Source: an uncultured Clostridia bacterium
GTDB taxonomy: Bacteria; Bacillota; Clostridia; Oscillospirales; Acutalibacteraceae
DNA length: 13,388 bases
Direction of reading: 5' to 3'
NCBI GenBank assembly: GCA_937884975.1
Contig: CAKZZS010000074.1
Coordinates: forward strand, 1-13,388
Part shown: positions 6,917 through 13,388 of the stretch, piece by piece
Position numbering within the stretch: the first letter of the stretch is position 1
How the letters are laid out: every line of letters begins with the position of its first letter
The notes under the pieces: generated by a model
The model's database searches: none
The model's input: the letters and a program-made list of their open reading frames with translations, nothing else
What the model was told of the DNA's origin: nothing
Position numbers and translations under genes: made by a program

Positions 6917-6942
6917 AAAGAGACCGATTACTCAGTCTCTTT
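6917..6942 (-). terminator. Hairpin spanning the holin stop codon, ahead of HEG2
   Basis: Minus-strand RNA AAAGAGAC (6942-6935) pairs perfectly with GUCUCUUU (6924-6917). The loop contains the holin UAA (6930-6928). A U-rich run (UUUUAUAUU) follows and ends 7 bases before the HEG2 ATG. It may be a weak AU-rich terminator or a translation barrier. Confidence 0.55.
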
Positions 6943-6954
6943 ACCCTCGTTCAC
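6928..6954 (-). other. HEG2 upstream flank, homologous to the HEG1 upstream flank
   Basis: The holin gene ends GTGAACGAGGG then TAAAGAGACTGAGTAA, encoding VNEGKETE-stop. It aligns with the end of the gene before HEG1 (3099-3123) with a one-codon gap and 21 of 24 bases the same. The same TTTTATATT stretch also follows the hairpin in both leaders. Confidence 0.5.
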
Positions 6955-7272
6955 ATACTCGTCAATCTTTTTATTACTTTCAAGCATTTTCCGCATTTCA
7001 ACTAATGCTTCATCTACAAGTTCGCTAAACTTCTCAAAAGAAATAAACTTCATTATAAATGGCATTATACAGTTTGCGTTTTCCCATACTTGCCGGAGTT
7101 TTAAAGCACCGACACCACTTCCTAAAGCCTTTTCAGCTTCAATAGTTCCATATATAAGCCATTGTTTTAGACTATGTTTACTATTAATAAACGCGGTTAT
7201 CGTTCCACCTATAAGTATGATAATTACCAATACCATAGGCAGATATCCTAGTATCATAGTTAATATATCCAT
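6928..7272 (-). CDS. Putative holin, LLH-type, 114 aa
   Basis: Start at ATG 7272 with AGAGGT 8 bases upstream. The 114-residue protein has one N-terminal hydrophobic helix (residues about 6-29, MILGYLPMVLVIIILIGGTI) followed by a helical cytoplasmic domain containing EAEKALGSGVGALKLRQV (46-62) and SELVDEALVEMRKML (83-97). This E-x-x-x-GSGxGxxKxxxV then E(A/x)xVxEMK order is the pattern of the phage LLH holin family (holin superfamily 6), which opens the inner membrane for the endolysin. The position directly before the endolysin in transcription order, separated only by the HEG2 insertion, supports the assignment. Its 3' end carries the homing flank, and its stop codon lies inside a hairpin loop. 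Experimental holin activity is not implied by sequence alone. Confidence 0.8.
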   Translation of the reverse strand: MDILTMILGYLPMVLVIIILIGGTITAFINSKHSLKQWLIYGTIEAEKALGSGVGALKLRQVWENANCIMPFIMKFISFEKFSELVDEALVEMRKMLESNKKIDEYVNEGKETE

Positions 7273-7340
7273 ATTATTTACCTCTTATTTATTGTTACGT
7301 GACCGTAAATTCAAACAGAACTGCACCAACGATGACGAGG
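7273..7340 (-). promoter_or_regulatory. Possible weak promoter before the holin gene
   Basis: The gap before the holin gene holds TTGAAT, a 17-base spacer and TAAATA on the minus strand, only a 4/6 and 3/6 match to the sigma70 consensus. A short inverted repeat (TTACG 7295-7299, CGTAA 7304-7308) lies inside the spacer. The match is poor, and the gene could simply be served by upstream transcription. Confidence 0.2.
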
Positions 7341-7353
7341 ATTATTCATCACC
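7341..7353. repeat. 13-bp direct repeat, copy at the end of the fiber-tip gene
   Basis: Second copy of ATTATTCATCACC, overlapping the stop codon of the 312-residue gene. With the copy at 5525-5537 it frames the holin-HEG2 segment. Confidence 0.35.
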
Positions 7354-8287
7354 GTTCCCGCGCATCATACGTGATTTTCATTTTATGACCGGCGGTATTT
7401 GTCAGCTGCGTAGCAGTCGGGTAGATCGACAGGTCTTTGAACGCGGCGATCTCCTCAGCACTCATTGCCGATGTCACCGGAGTTGCCAATACGCTTAACT
7501 CGCCCGTGCTTTGGTCATAGCCGACCCTTTTCGTACACACCCCCGTGCTGTCCGCGTAAACAAAGTCAATGCTGTCAGCGCACCACTTCACGCCGTTCTC
7601 GTCGGTGAAATTCGCGTCACCCGGGAATGCACCTGTATATGCTTCAAATGTTCCGTCAAAATCCGTGCTGTCGTCTGCGGTAAAGAACATAGGTGACAAG
7701 GTATAGTCATATACATCACCGGCTGACCCGCCTAAGTAATACGACCACGAGTAGTTAGAGCTGTTGTAGCCGTAGTTGATCTTTGGGTAAACGCGTTCAA
7801 CAGCGGCGTCATAAATGTATGCCTGAGCTGTATCTGCTCCCCATATACCAACAGGCTCGGGAGTTAATCTTGTGCGGGACAAGTCAAGATATATTGATGA
7901 ACTTGAATTTTTTGTGCCTGTCAGTCGAATGGTTCCCGTATTTTCGTCTATCACAATTGTCAGCCCATAGGCGGTCGCAGTGTGATCGTCAGTCCAACTC
8001 CACCCGTTTGACGCTGATCTGATAGTGGCGGCGCTCATTTTATACCGGTTTATACTGCATTTCAAACCGTACAGCGGTGATCCCGAAGAGATCGCCGCCT
8101 CGGTGTATTCTGTCCCGGACGCACTGCGTACAGTATTCACGGCAGGAGCGACCGAGGTATCGTCATTGCCGTACAGTGACAGCGTTTTGTAGTGCCTGCT
8201 GACAGACCTTGAAACTGTTATCTGACTGCCGATCTGTGTTTTCTCCACGCGGGCTCCTGTTCTGTACATTGTCGGAAATACAAGCAT
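7349..8287 (-). CDS. Putative tail-tip or fiber-associated protein, 312 aa
   Basis: ATG 8287 has GGAGGTG 8 bases upstream, located inside the end of the fiber gene. The 312-residue product has no membrane segment and is rich in Ser, Thr, Tyr and Asp. The middle (residues about 150-230) contains YGYNSSNYSWSYYLGGSAG and a Tyr/Asp-rich stretch, as in receptor-contacting tips. The C-terminus (SAEEIAAFKDLSIYPTATQL then AGHKMKITYDARER) resembles the recurrent ending of Firmicutes phage minor tail proteins, with its xYPTTxxxNxxGxxMxVxYxA pattern. It has a TGA stop and high GC (35 of 60 bases in 8101-8160), unlike the genes further downstream. It may be a receptor-binding or fiber-tip protein; no catalytic motif is seen and the exact role is not known. 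Confidence 0.7.
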   Translation of the reverse strand: MLVFPTMYRTGARVEKTQIGSQITVSRSVSRHYKTLSLYGNDDTSVAPAVNTVRSASGTEYTEAAISSGSPLYGLKCSINRYKMSAATIRSASNGWSWTDDHTATAYGLTIVIDENTGTIRLTGTKNSSSSIYLDLSRTRLTPEPVGIWGADTAQAYIYDAAVERVYPKINYGYNSSNYSWSYYLGGSAGDVYDYTLSPMFFTADDSTDFDGTFEAYTGAFPGDANFTDENGVKWCADSIDFVYADSTGVCTKRVGYDQSTGELSVLATPVTSAMSAEEIAAFKDLSIYPTATQLTNTAGHKMKITYDARER

Positions 8288-8288
8288 A

Positions 8289-9413
8289 TCAGCACACCTC
8301 CATACTTGTTACGCGGAATGTGAGTGCAGTCTCGGGTATCTCCGAGCACTCGAATGTTATTCCGGTGGCAGTCTCGGACACCGCGTAGACCCCGTAAGCC
8401 GCCCATGCCGTGTTCTCTCCGGCAGTGATGTCAATGACGTTCCTGCGGGAGGTGTCATGCAGGAATGAGACAGTCTGCCGCATCGTGCTGCTGTCCCAGC
8501 CGTCGGCGGTCAGAGTGAGCAGCGGCGAAGTGGTAATTTGTGACTGCTTGCCAACAACGTCTATCTCTCCGGTTGCTTGGTTCAAGGATAACCCACTGCC
8601 GAGATTTGCCGAAATCTCATTACCGGCGACGGTGATACCGTTTGTTCCGGTATAACCTCCGGCATTTCCGTCCATAACATCTATAATCTGGTCTGGTACT
8701 TCGGGATCGGTACTACTTATAACCAGACGATGACCTCCTGTTATTAACGACACGGTGATTGCAACAGAATAACCGTCATTTCCTTGTACTCCCTGCTGCC
8801 CTTGTTCTCCGTTCTGACCTTCGGCAACAATGCCAGTATCGACCTCGCCGATTATCCAATGTTTACTCGAATCGTCAATATGTGGTGTAACACCATTTGT
8901 ACCGTCTTGCCCTTCTGCAACTACATTAGTATCTGTCTCGCCTATCATCCAGTGCTTTGTCGTGTTATCAATATGTGGCGTTACGCCATCAGTACCGTCT
9001 CTGCCTGCGTCCGCTGAAATAGTAACTTCAAATGGGAAAGATGTTTTTTGCGTGAGTGTAATATGATCTCCCTGCTTAATACTGCCCAGCAATAGCTGTC
9101 CATATATCGAACCCCACGCTATCTTCTGAATTCCAGAGGGAGTATGAACAACATAAAAACTATCCGGGGACATTGAGGAAGGGGCAGTAATCATTCCTAA
9201 GTCACTGAAGTTCAGACCAGCGGTTGCTACATTATTTGTCTTATCAATGCTGATTCCGTTTGTTCCATCTATATTATTTTCTATTATTTTGGCTATGATT
9301 TCCGACCAAGGTATCTTAACTGTTGTGCCGTCATTAAGAGCTACGGGGAAATAATCATTATCATTTGCTAACTGTCCGGCAGTTAAATCTCGTATTTTCG
9401 TACCCAAATTCAT
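8289..9413 (-). CDS. Tail fiber with collagen-like region and tandem 31-residue repeats
   Basis: A 374-residue fiber protein counting from ATG 9413. A GTG at 9416 and a TTG at 9407 also exist; GAGGTG lies directly against the ATG but 6 bases from the TTG, so the TTG could be the real start. The N-terminus (TKIRDLTAGQLANDNDYFPV) is typical of baseplate-attached fibers. Two 31-residue repeats, GTDGVTPHID... and GTNGVTPHID..., occupy residues about 140-201, followed by a short Gly-x-x collagen-like stretch (NGEQGQQGVQGNDG). The C-terminal about 75 residues (LTLTADGWDS, AAYGVYAVSE, FECSEIPETALTFRVTSMEV) resemble a widespread end domain of fibers in gut Firmicutes phages (VTLTxxGWS ... ITFxCxxxPxxALTVxV). 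It likely binds the cell surface. GC rises sharply in the last third (38 of 60 bases in 8461-8520), suggesting a swapped tip. Confidence 0.85.
   Translation of the reverse strand: MNLGTKIRDLTAGQLANDNDYFPVALNDGTTVKIPWSEIIAKIIENNIDGTNGISIDKTNNVATAGLNFSDLGMITAPSSMSPDSFYVVHTPSGIQKIAWGSIYGQLLLGSIKQGDHITLTQKTSFPFEVTISADAGRDGTDGVTPHIDNTTKHWMIGETDTNVVAEGQDGTNGVTPHIDDSSKHWIIGEVDTGIVAEGQNGEQGQQGVQGNDGYSVAITVSLITGGHRLVISSTDPEVPDQIIDVMDGNAGGYTGTNGITVAGNEISANLGSGLSLNQATGEIDVVGKQSQITTSPLLTLTADGWDSSTMRQTVSFLHDTSRRNVIDITAGENTAWAAYGVYAVSETATGITFECSEIPETALTFRVTSMEVC
8811..8996 (-). repeat. Two tandem 93-bp coding repeats in the fiber gene
   Basis: Two adjacent 31-residue units (GTDGVTPHID..., 8904-8996, and GTNGVTPHID..., 8811-8903) differ at several positions. 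Both carry a conserved HID and KHW(M/I)IGE core ending VAEGQ. The number of copies may vary between related phages. Confidence 0.85.
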
Positions 9414-9425
9414 CACCTCAATCTA

Positions 9426-11123
9426 TCAATCTATAAGTAAATTTTCGCCATCATCGGTGCTTATGTTATCACCGCTGTCAGTGATAAGCGTATTTATATC
9501 TTCGGTCTCAAAGTCAACTTTAATCGGCGGAGTACGCTGACTTGTGATATATCCATCTCCGGAAGCAGAAATCGTTATCTCGTGCTCTCCTTCCATATAT
9601 GGCGGAGCAGTGAACTCGATAGTTGGTGTTGGACTTTCTGCTACCTTAGCACCGTCCACATACAAAATATAACTGTCTGCATTCTCAACTTCTTCTGCTG
9701 TAACAGATATAGTCATTCCGGTAACTACCGATTGGGTTACAGTTGTTGGTGACATCTGGTACTTGATAACAGCTGCTTGTCCGCCATAAAATCTCGTTGC
9801 AGTAATATCAGTAGTATTGCTGCCGAGGTCGTGATTAACAGATTGAACAACATACGTATATGGTGTAGCATCTATCTTGTTACGGCGATTTATCTTAAAT
9901 CCTGCATCATTGATACAAGGCAAACCAACGCAATGTATGGTTATACTTTCATTCAATCTGCAATGTTCTTCGAGTTTCTGCTTCGCCCATGCAGTAGCCA
10001 TATCATTTCCATGTACAGCCACATTGACTTTCTGTGCATTCAGATTTATTTCGAGATTAGATTTATTATTTAACAGTAATTGCTGTTCTTCTTTAGATAA
10101 CTTTTCCTTCGCTTCTAAGACAGCTATTTGATTTTCGTATTTAGCCTGCTGTTTTAACAATTCTTCGGCTTTCGCAATATCACGATATCTGTCATACACT
10201 TGTTCGTATGTCTCTACTACACGAAATTCACCAATAGATGATACGGCGAATGGGGAGTCGATACGATTGTCTTTTGCTTCGCCGTAATACTTACCTTCTT
10301 TACCCCATATCTCGACATAGTTCTTGATATCAAATACGGTAAATGTAGTATCTTCACTCAAAGTCATAGGTCTCAGTATGCTCTCATCGAGCACGGCTAA
10401 AGCATTATCACCGTCCAATACTTTCTTTTGGCAAATAAACTTTCCGTCAACATCAAAAAACATTTCATAGTACGGATATAGCGTAACGCATTTTTCCAGA
10501 ATGTCATGTATGGTAACACCTTCGCCGAATTTGAAGTCAAATGGCACAAGCAAATCATCAGGAGACTGTTCCGCCTCAACGTCTGATGTAGTCTTTAGTG
10601 GGCATATAGGTATAATGTCATACTCGTTCACGCCACCGAGTTCCAAAACACTTTTCATTAAGTCATCTACTCGCTGGCTGTTCTTAACAACCGTACTATA
10701 TGCGTGCAATACGCCTTTTCGCTCTCCAGACAAATCGGACATTCTATCTGTCAATGTTAATGACAGCGTTCTCGTCTGAGGGTCAAATGAAAAAGAATTT
10801 TTTGCAACTATAAACGTACCTTGTCTATACCATGACAGCTCCATGGTAGTATTATCCTGCACGCCCCAATAAACCCTGACAAAATTTGTAGTGCTTATTT
10901 CTGATATCTTACGTATATCAGAACGAGCGACTATCATGGATATGTTGCCAGACCTGCGATTATCGGAAGTAGCATCAATAGAAATGTTTCCGGATATAAA
11001 TTGTCCGTGTATCGTACACACATCTTGTAGTGCGCGATTGGTTATTTTTAGCATCGCATACCTACGCTGAAAAGTCGGTGTGACTAAACGAATGTCTTTC
11101 TCGCGGAGTATAAACCGTTCCAT
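9426..11123 (-). CDS. Baseplate hub-like tail protein (DUF5048 / late-control-D style), 565 aa
   Basis: Probable hub or tail-tip protein that closes the tail tube and carries the fiber. The ATG at 11123 follows the previous TAA without a gap; the ribosome binding site is weak, and M24 (MLKITNRALQDV) is a possible later start. Residues about 40-140 (GNISIDATSDNRRSGNISMI then TMELSWYRQGTFIVAK) match the DUF5048 pattern, with a first beta domain typical of XkdQ/late-control-D hubs. Residues about 200-310 form the middle beta domain. A predicted coiled coil (about 312-365, LLKQQAKYENQIAVLEAKEK) is inserted before NVAVHGNDMATAWAKQKLEE and a second hub-type domain (to about 450). Residues about 465-540 form an Ig-like unit (SYILYVDGAKVAES ... 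GDGYITS), then a short repeated end (ITDSGDNISTDDGENLLID). It lies between the Dit-like protein and the fiber, the usual place. Confidence 0.85.
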   Translation of the reverse strand: MERFILREKDIRLVTPTFQRRYAMLKITNRALQDVCTIHGQFISGNISIDATSDNRRSGNISMIVARSDIRKISEISTTNFVRVYWGVQDNTTMELSWYRQGTFIVAKNSFSFDPQTRTLSLTLTDRMSDLSGERKGVLHAYSTVVKNSQRVDDLMKSVLELGGVNEYDIIPICPLKTTSDVEAEQSPDDLLVPFDFKFGEGVTIHDILEKCVTLYPYYEMFFDVDGKFICQKKVLDGDNALAVLDESILRPMTLSEDTTFTVFDIKNYVEIWGKEGKYYGEAKDNRIDSPFAVSSIGEFRVVETYEQVYDRYRDIAKAEELLKQQAKYENQIAVLEAKEKLSKEEQQLLLNNKSNLEINLNAQKVNVAVHGNDMATAWAKQKLEEHCRLNESITIHCVGLPCINDAGFKINRRNKIDATPYTYVVQSVNHDLGSNTTDITATRFYGGQAAVIKYQMSPTTVTQSVVTGMTISVTAEEVENADSYILYVDGAKVAESPTPTIEFTAPPYMEGEHEITISASGDGYITSQRTPPIKVDFETEDINTLITDSGDNISTDDGENLLID

Positions 11124-12536
11124 TTATACCAACCCCAATCTGACATAATCATTGATATCTTGTGCATCACCGATTTCTTCCCAACTGAATGACGTATAGT
11201 ACAGACCGTTTTCGTTCTTATTAGTCGTATTAGCTGTCGTAGTAACTATCCATGCCTCTCCATTATCGTGCTTCAATAACTTAGCCTTGCCGTTGTTAAG
11301 CCATTTACGCATATCGACTGCCGCACCTGCATTATCGTCAAACTTTAAGTTACATTCATCTTCATTTGAGAATAAGGCGTTGATACTTCCATTATCATTA
11401 TTCTGTAAGCCGTTAATGATTGCGAAAGGCTTTACAGAGTCCATAGGAGATGATATACCCGGTCTGTCGTTTCTGGTAACAGGGTAAATCGTATCATATA
11501 CAGTCGCATGATATGCACCGGTTATATCACTGATATGAACGCCATTCATAACGTGTGTTATTTGAGCATATCGTGTTTCCAGAACTGTATTTCCATTAAC
11601 TCTCTCTACCTTATAAATGTATGTCGTTCCGGGAATTGCGTAGTTATCATAGATGACGCTATCGCTTCCCGATGTATTGTATGTTAACAGAGTAAGATAC
11701 TCATCGGCATATAATTCAGAGCGAGATATTCTGAGCGTACCATTCATGTCTACAATTTCTATTTTGACCTGCCCGTTTCTATTACTGAGCTTAATATTAT
11801 CTGATGCTTCGGGAGGCGTTGCGTAATTAACCGATATCTCAGCCATGTTAGAATAAATATTATATCCACCGGCAAGAGATGCGCGAACTTGGATATAGCC
11901 CTCGTACTTATCCTGTAAATTGCGTAGTTTATATGTTATATATGTCTGAGAACTATTTTCCCAGTCGAACATCTCATCGCTTTGCCAAACGAGATTCTTC
12001 TGCAAATCGTACATCAGGACGCAGTAACTATTCACCGCATTGACACCGTAATCTCCACTTGCCGTAGATCTTACTACACACCTGATATCAATGTCCTTAG
12101 TATTTGCGGTCGCGTTGATAGGCGAATTTAATATTTCAAAATCGTCCGGAAATTGCAATAACATATTTAATCCGACGATGTTACTTGACATTATGACGGT
12201 TTCACCTTCGTCAGTGTCTTTACTTATTTCAACGACAGCCTGCATCTGACCGCTTCCGGAGATAGGTGCACTTGTCTCAGGGATCTTCGCAAGGGTATTA
12301 GCAGGCACAGTAAATTCTTCATATCCAGTTCCTAACCATACGGCACGGAGTATAGTGGATTGTTCAGTACCAGTGTAGGTAATGCCGTCTATCCTGTAAT
12401 TATATCCATATACTTTAAGAGTTGCAGTGCAGCCCAATAGATCTGTTGAATATTCTAAATAAAAAGTCACACTTTCATCGGGCTTGAACTGTGGTGGCTT
12501 GCTTAAGTGCGCGTATGTTTGTATACTTTCTGCCAT
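11124..12536 (-). CDS. Dit-like phage tail protein, 470 aa
   Basis: The frame extends to 12638, overlapping the upstream gene, but the ATG at 12536 (MAESIQTYAHLSKPPQF) is chosen because GAGGTGAT sits about 4 bases before it in the gap between genes. The product is all-beta in character: an N-terminal region (20-125), a middle Ig/fibronectin-like part (about 245-325, SRSELYADEYLTLLTYNT then GTTYIYKVERVNG) and a C-terminal module (about 408-470, MRKWLNNGKAKLLKHDNGEA and ENGLYYTSFSWEEIGDAQD, NDYVRLGLV). That last module is a hallmark of Clostridia phage tail proteins next to the hub (WLxNGKxKxLKDxxGxxW ... SFxWTExGDAxxxxDxxxNGL) and suggests a distal-tail or tail-completion role. It precedes the hub without a gap. 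Assignment rests on the C-terminal motif and gene order, so the precise title is uncertain. Confidence 0.82.
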   Translation of the reverse strand: MAESIQTYAHLSKPPQFKPDESVTFYLEYSTDLLGCTATLKVYGYNYRIDGITYTGTEQSTILRAVWLGTGYEEFTVPANTLAKIPETSAPISGSGQMQAVVEISKDTDEGETVIMSSNIVGLNMLLQFPDDFEILNSPINATANTKDIDIRCVVRSTASGDYGVNAVNSYCVLMYDLQKNLVWQSDEMFDWENSSQTYITYKLRNLQDKYEGYIQVRASLAGGYNIYSNMAEISVNYATPPEASDNIKLSNRNGQVKIEIVDMNGTLRISRSELYADEYLTLLTYNTSGSDSVIYDNYAIPGTTYIYKVERVNGNTVLETRYAQITHVMNGVHISDITGAYHATVYDTIYPVTRNDRPGISSPMDSVKPFAIINGLQNNDNGSINALFSNEDECNLKFDDNAGAAVDMRKWLNNGKAKLLKHDNGEAWIVTTTANTTNKNENGLYYTSFSWEEIGDAQDINDYVRLGLV

Positions 12537-12552
12537 ATTAATCACCTCGCTT

Positions 12553-13388
12553 TTATTGTAATGCTTCCTGCACCATTCGTTGAGTAAGATCGTCCCAGTG
12601 ATATAATGCTGCATAAGCAGCATGGTATTCTGACGCATTAATGAATGGTATTATCATTGTGCCCAAAGGACTTGTCAAACTTGCTAATTCCGTTATACTA
12701 ACGTAATAATGCAAATAGGAACTATTTCTTTTTACTAAAAGATGAATGTAGTTTGATGGCAACACCAATCCTCCGGTAACGAAATTGTTATTTAAATAAT
12801 AGCGCAGTCCATTATAATCTTCCCATGTTGGATATCTACCGCTACTGTCTACTGAGTATGTATTATGCCGAACAATAGATGTTTCAGTTTTAATTACTCT
12901 ACTCAAATCATTGACATAATATGCGTCGCATCCTTTTGTTGAGTCTAACATAAGAAAGACTTCATCTCCGTACACATAACTATAAGCAGTGCCAGTATTA
13001 TACCAGTCGTTTATACAGTCTCTACTCACAAGTCTTTTATTTTCAAACTCTTCATAGTCATTATTCTGAACATTCCACTTTCTACCAGAACCATATATAG
13101 CTATTCTATCATACTCGTTAACAACTGCGTATAAGCTATCAATTAACTGATATACTGGACTTTTCCAACTTAAATAGGTCATTTCCATAAAGTCTGAATA
13201 CGTATCATAATAGTCATAATATACGTAACCTGTAAGTAACGGTCGCTCAAATCTGAGTTCTTTATAACAACAGTCTCCTACTGTATTAAATGTTCCATCG
13301 ACAATTAATTTATCGCATATTATTGGATTATCAGCACCACGGCTTCTATTATTTAAAGGAGCTGAGGTTGGGTTATGACCTACTTCAA
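12553..13388 (-). CDS. Phage structural protein, 5' end beyond the window
   Basis: This frame runs through the right edge of the window with no start codon visible after the edge; the ATG at 13188 is internal. Reading from the edge gives 277 residues (VEVGH-like lead-in NPTSAPLNNRSRGADNPI...). The visible part is rich in Tyr, Asn and Asp (YYDYYDTYSDF, YGSGRKWNVQNNDYEEF, HYYVSITEL) and ends LYHWDDLTQRMVQEALQ. There is no membrane segment and no catalytic motif. Its stop lies 16 bases before the Dit-like gene, so it belongs to the same tail module. I do not recognise a family; a tail or baseplate structural role is inferred from position and composition alone. A tape-measure protein is unlikely because long helices are absent from the visible part. 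Confidence 0.65.
   Translation of the reverse strand, partial: EVGHNPTSAPLNNRSRGADNPIICDKLIVDGTFNTVGDCCYKELRFERPLLTGYVYYDYYDTYSDFMEMTYLSWKSPVYQLIDSLYAVVNEYDRIAIYGSGRKWNVQNNDYEEFENKRLVSRDCINDWYNTGTAYSYVYGDEVFLMLDSTKGCDAYYVNDLSRVIKTETSIVRHNTYSVDSSGRYPTWEDYNGLRYYLNNNFVTGGLVLPSNYIHLLVKRNSSYLHYYVSITELASLTSPLGTMIIPFINASEYHAAYAALYHWDDLTQRMVQEALQ

Noticed and set aside
8811..8996. CRISPR array
   Set aside because: Repeats are in-frame 93-bp coding units with no spacers.
7349..9416. Plus-strand and short alternate-frame reading frames in the GC-rich region
   Set aside because: GC-rich sequence favours long chance frames. These have no ribosome sites and overlap well-supported genes.
1..13388. Stop-codon recoding
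   Set aside because: Genes end normally at TAA or TGA, and no gene is interrupted by an in-frame stop that would need suppression.

Overview
This window looks like part of the late region of a tailed bacteriophage or prophage. Every convincing gene lies on the minus strand, so transcription runs from the right end to the left end. Genes are tightly packed, and most have strong AGGAGG-type ribosome binding sites. The protein styles match phages of low-to-mid GC gut Firmicutes (Clostridia such as Ruminococcus or Eubacterium relatives); that host assignment is inference. No integrase, replication, capsid or packaging gene is visible, and TAA or TGA stops close every frame, so the standard bacterial code fits.

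In transcription order: the 13388-8289 part is a tail-tip/baseplate module. It holds a 5'-truncated structural protein, a Dit-like tail protein with a recognisable C-terminal module, a baseplate-hub-like protein (DUF5048/late-control-D style) with a coiled coil and an Ig-like tail, and a fiber with two 31-residue repeats and a collagen-like stretch. The 8287-7349 gene is a second tip or fiber-like protein; together with the 3' half of the fiber gene it forms a GC-rich island. The 7272-4546 part is a lysis cassette (LLH-type holin, then NlpC/P60 + SH3 endolysin) split by a homing-endonuclease-like gene. A strong terminator hairpin follows the endolysin. The 4446-1 part continues with two small membrane proteins, a small baseplate-like protein, a second homing-endonuclease-like gene, a 78-residue protein, a protein with a carbohydrate-binding-like motif, and a fiber protein running off the left edge.

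The most unusual material surrounds the two free-standing nuclease genes (here HEG1, 1417-2976, and HEG2, 5526-6902). They are paralogues with N-terminal zinc ribbons, a Vsr/EDxHD-like nuclease core and C-terminal HTH + NUMOD1-like modules. Each begins just after a gene whose last 24-27 bases are nearly the same (21 of 24 aligned bases), although the two upstream genes are unrelated. That suggests a common homing target or co-converted flank. Between its upstream gene and its start, HEG1 carries a predicted three-way-junction RNA. The 9-base loop of one hairpin in that RNA, with one adjoining stem base, can pair over 8 bp with the HEG1 Shine-Dalgarno, a candidate RNA switch that holds down nuclease expression. 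HEG2 has a shorter hairpin in the same place, with the holin stop codon in its loop.
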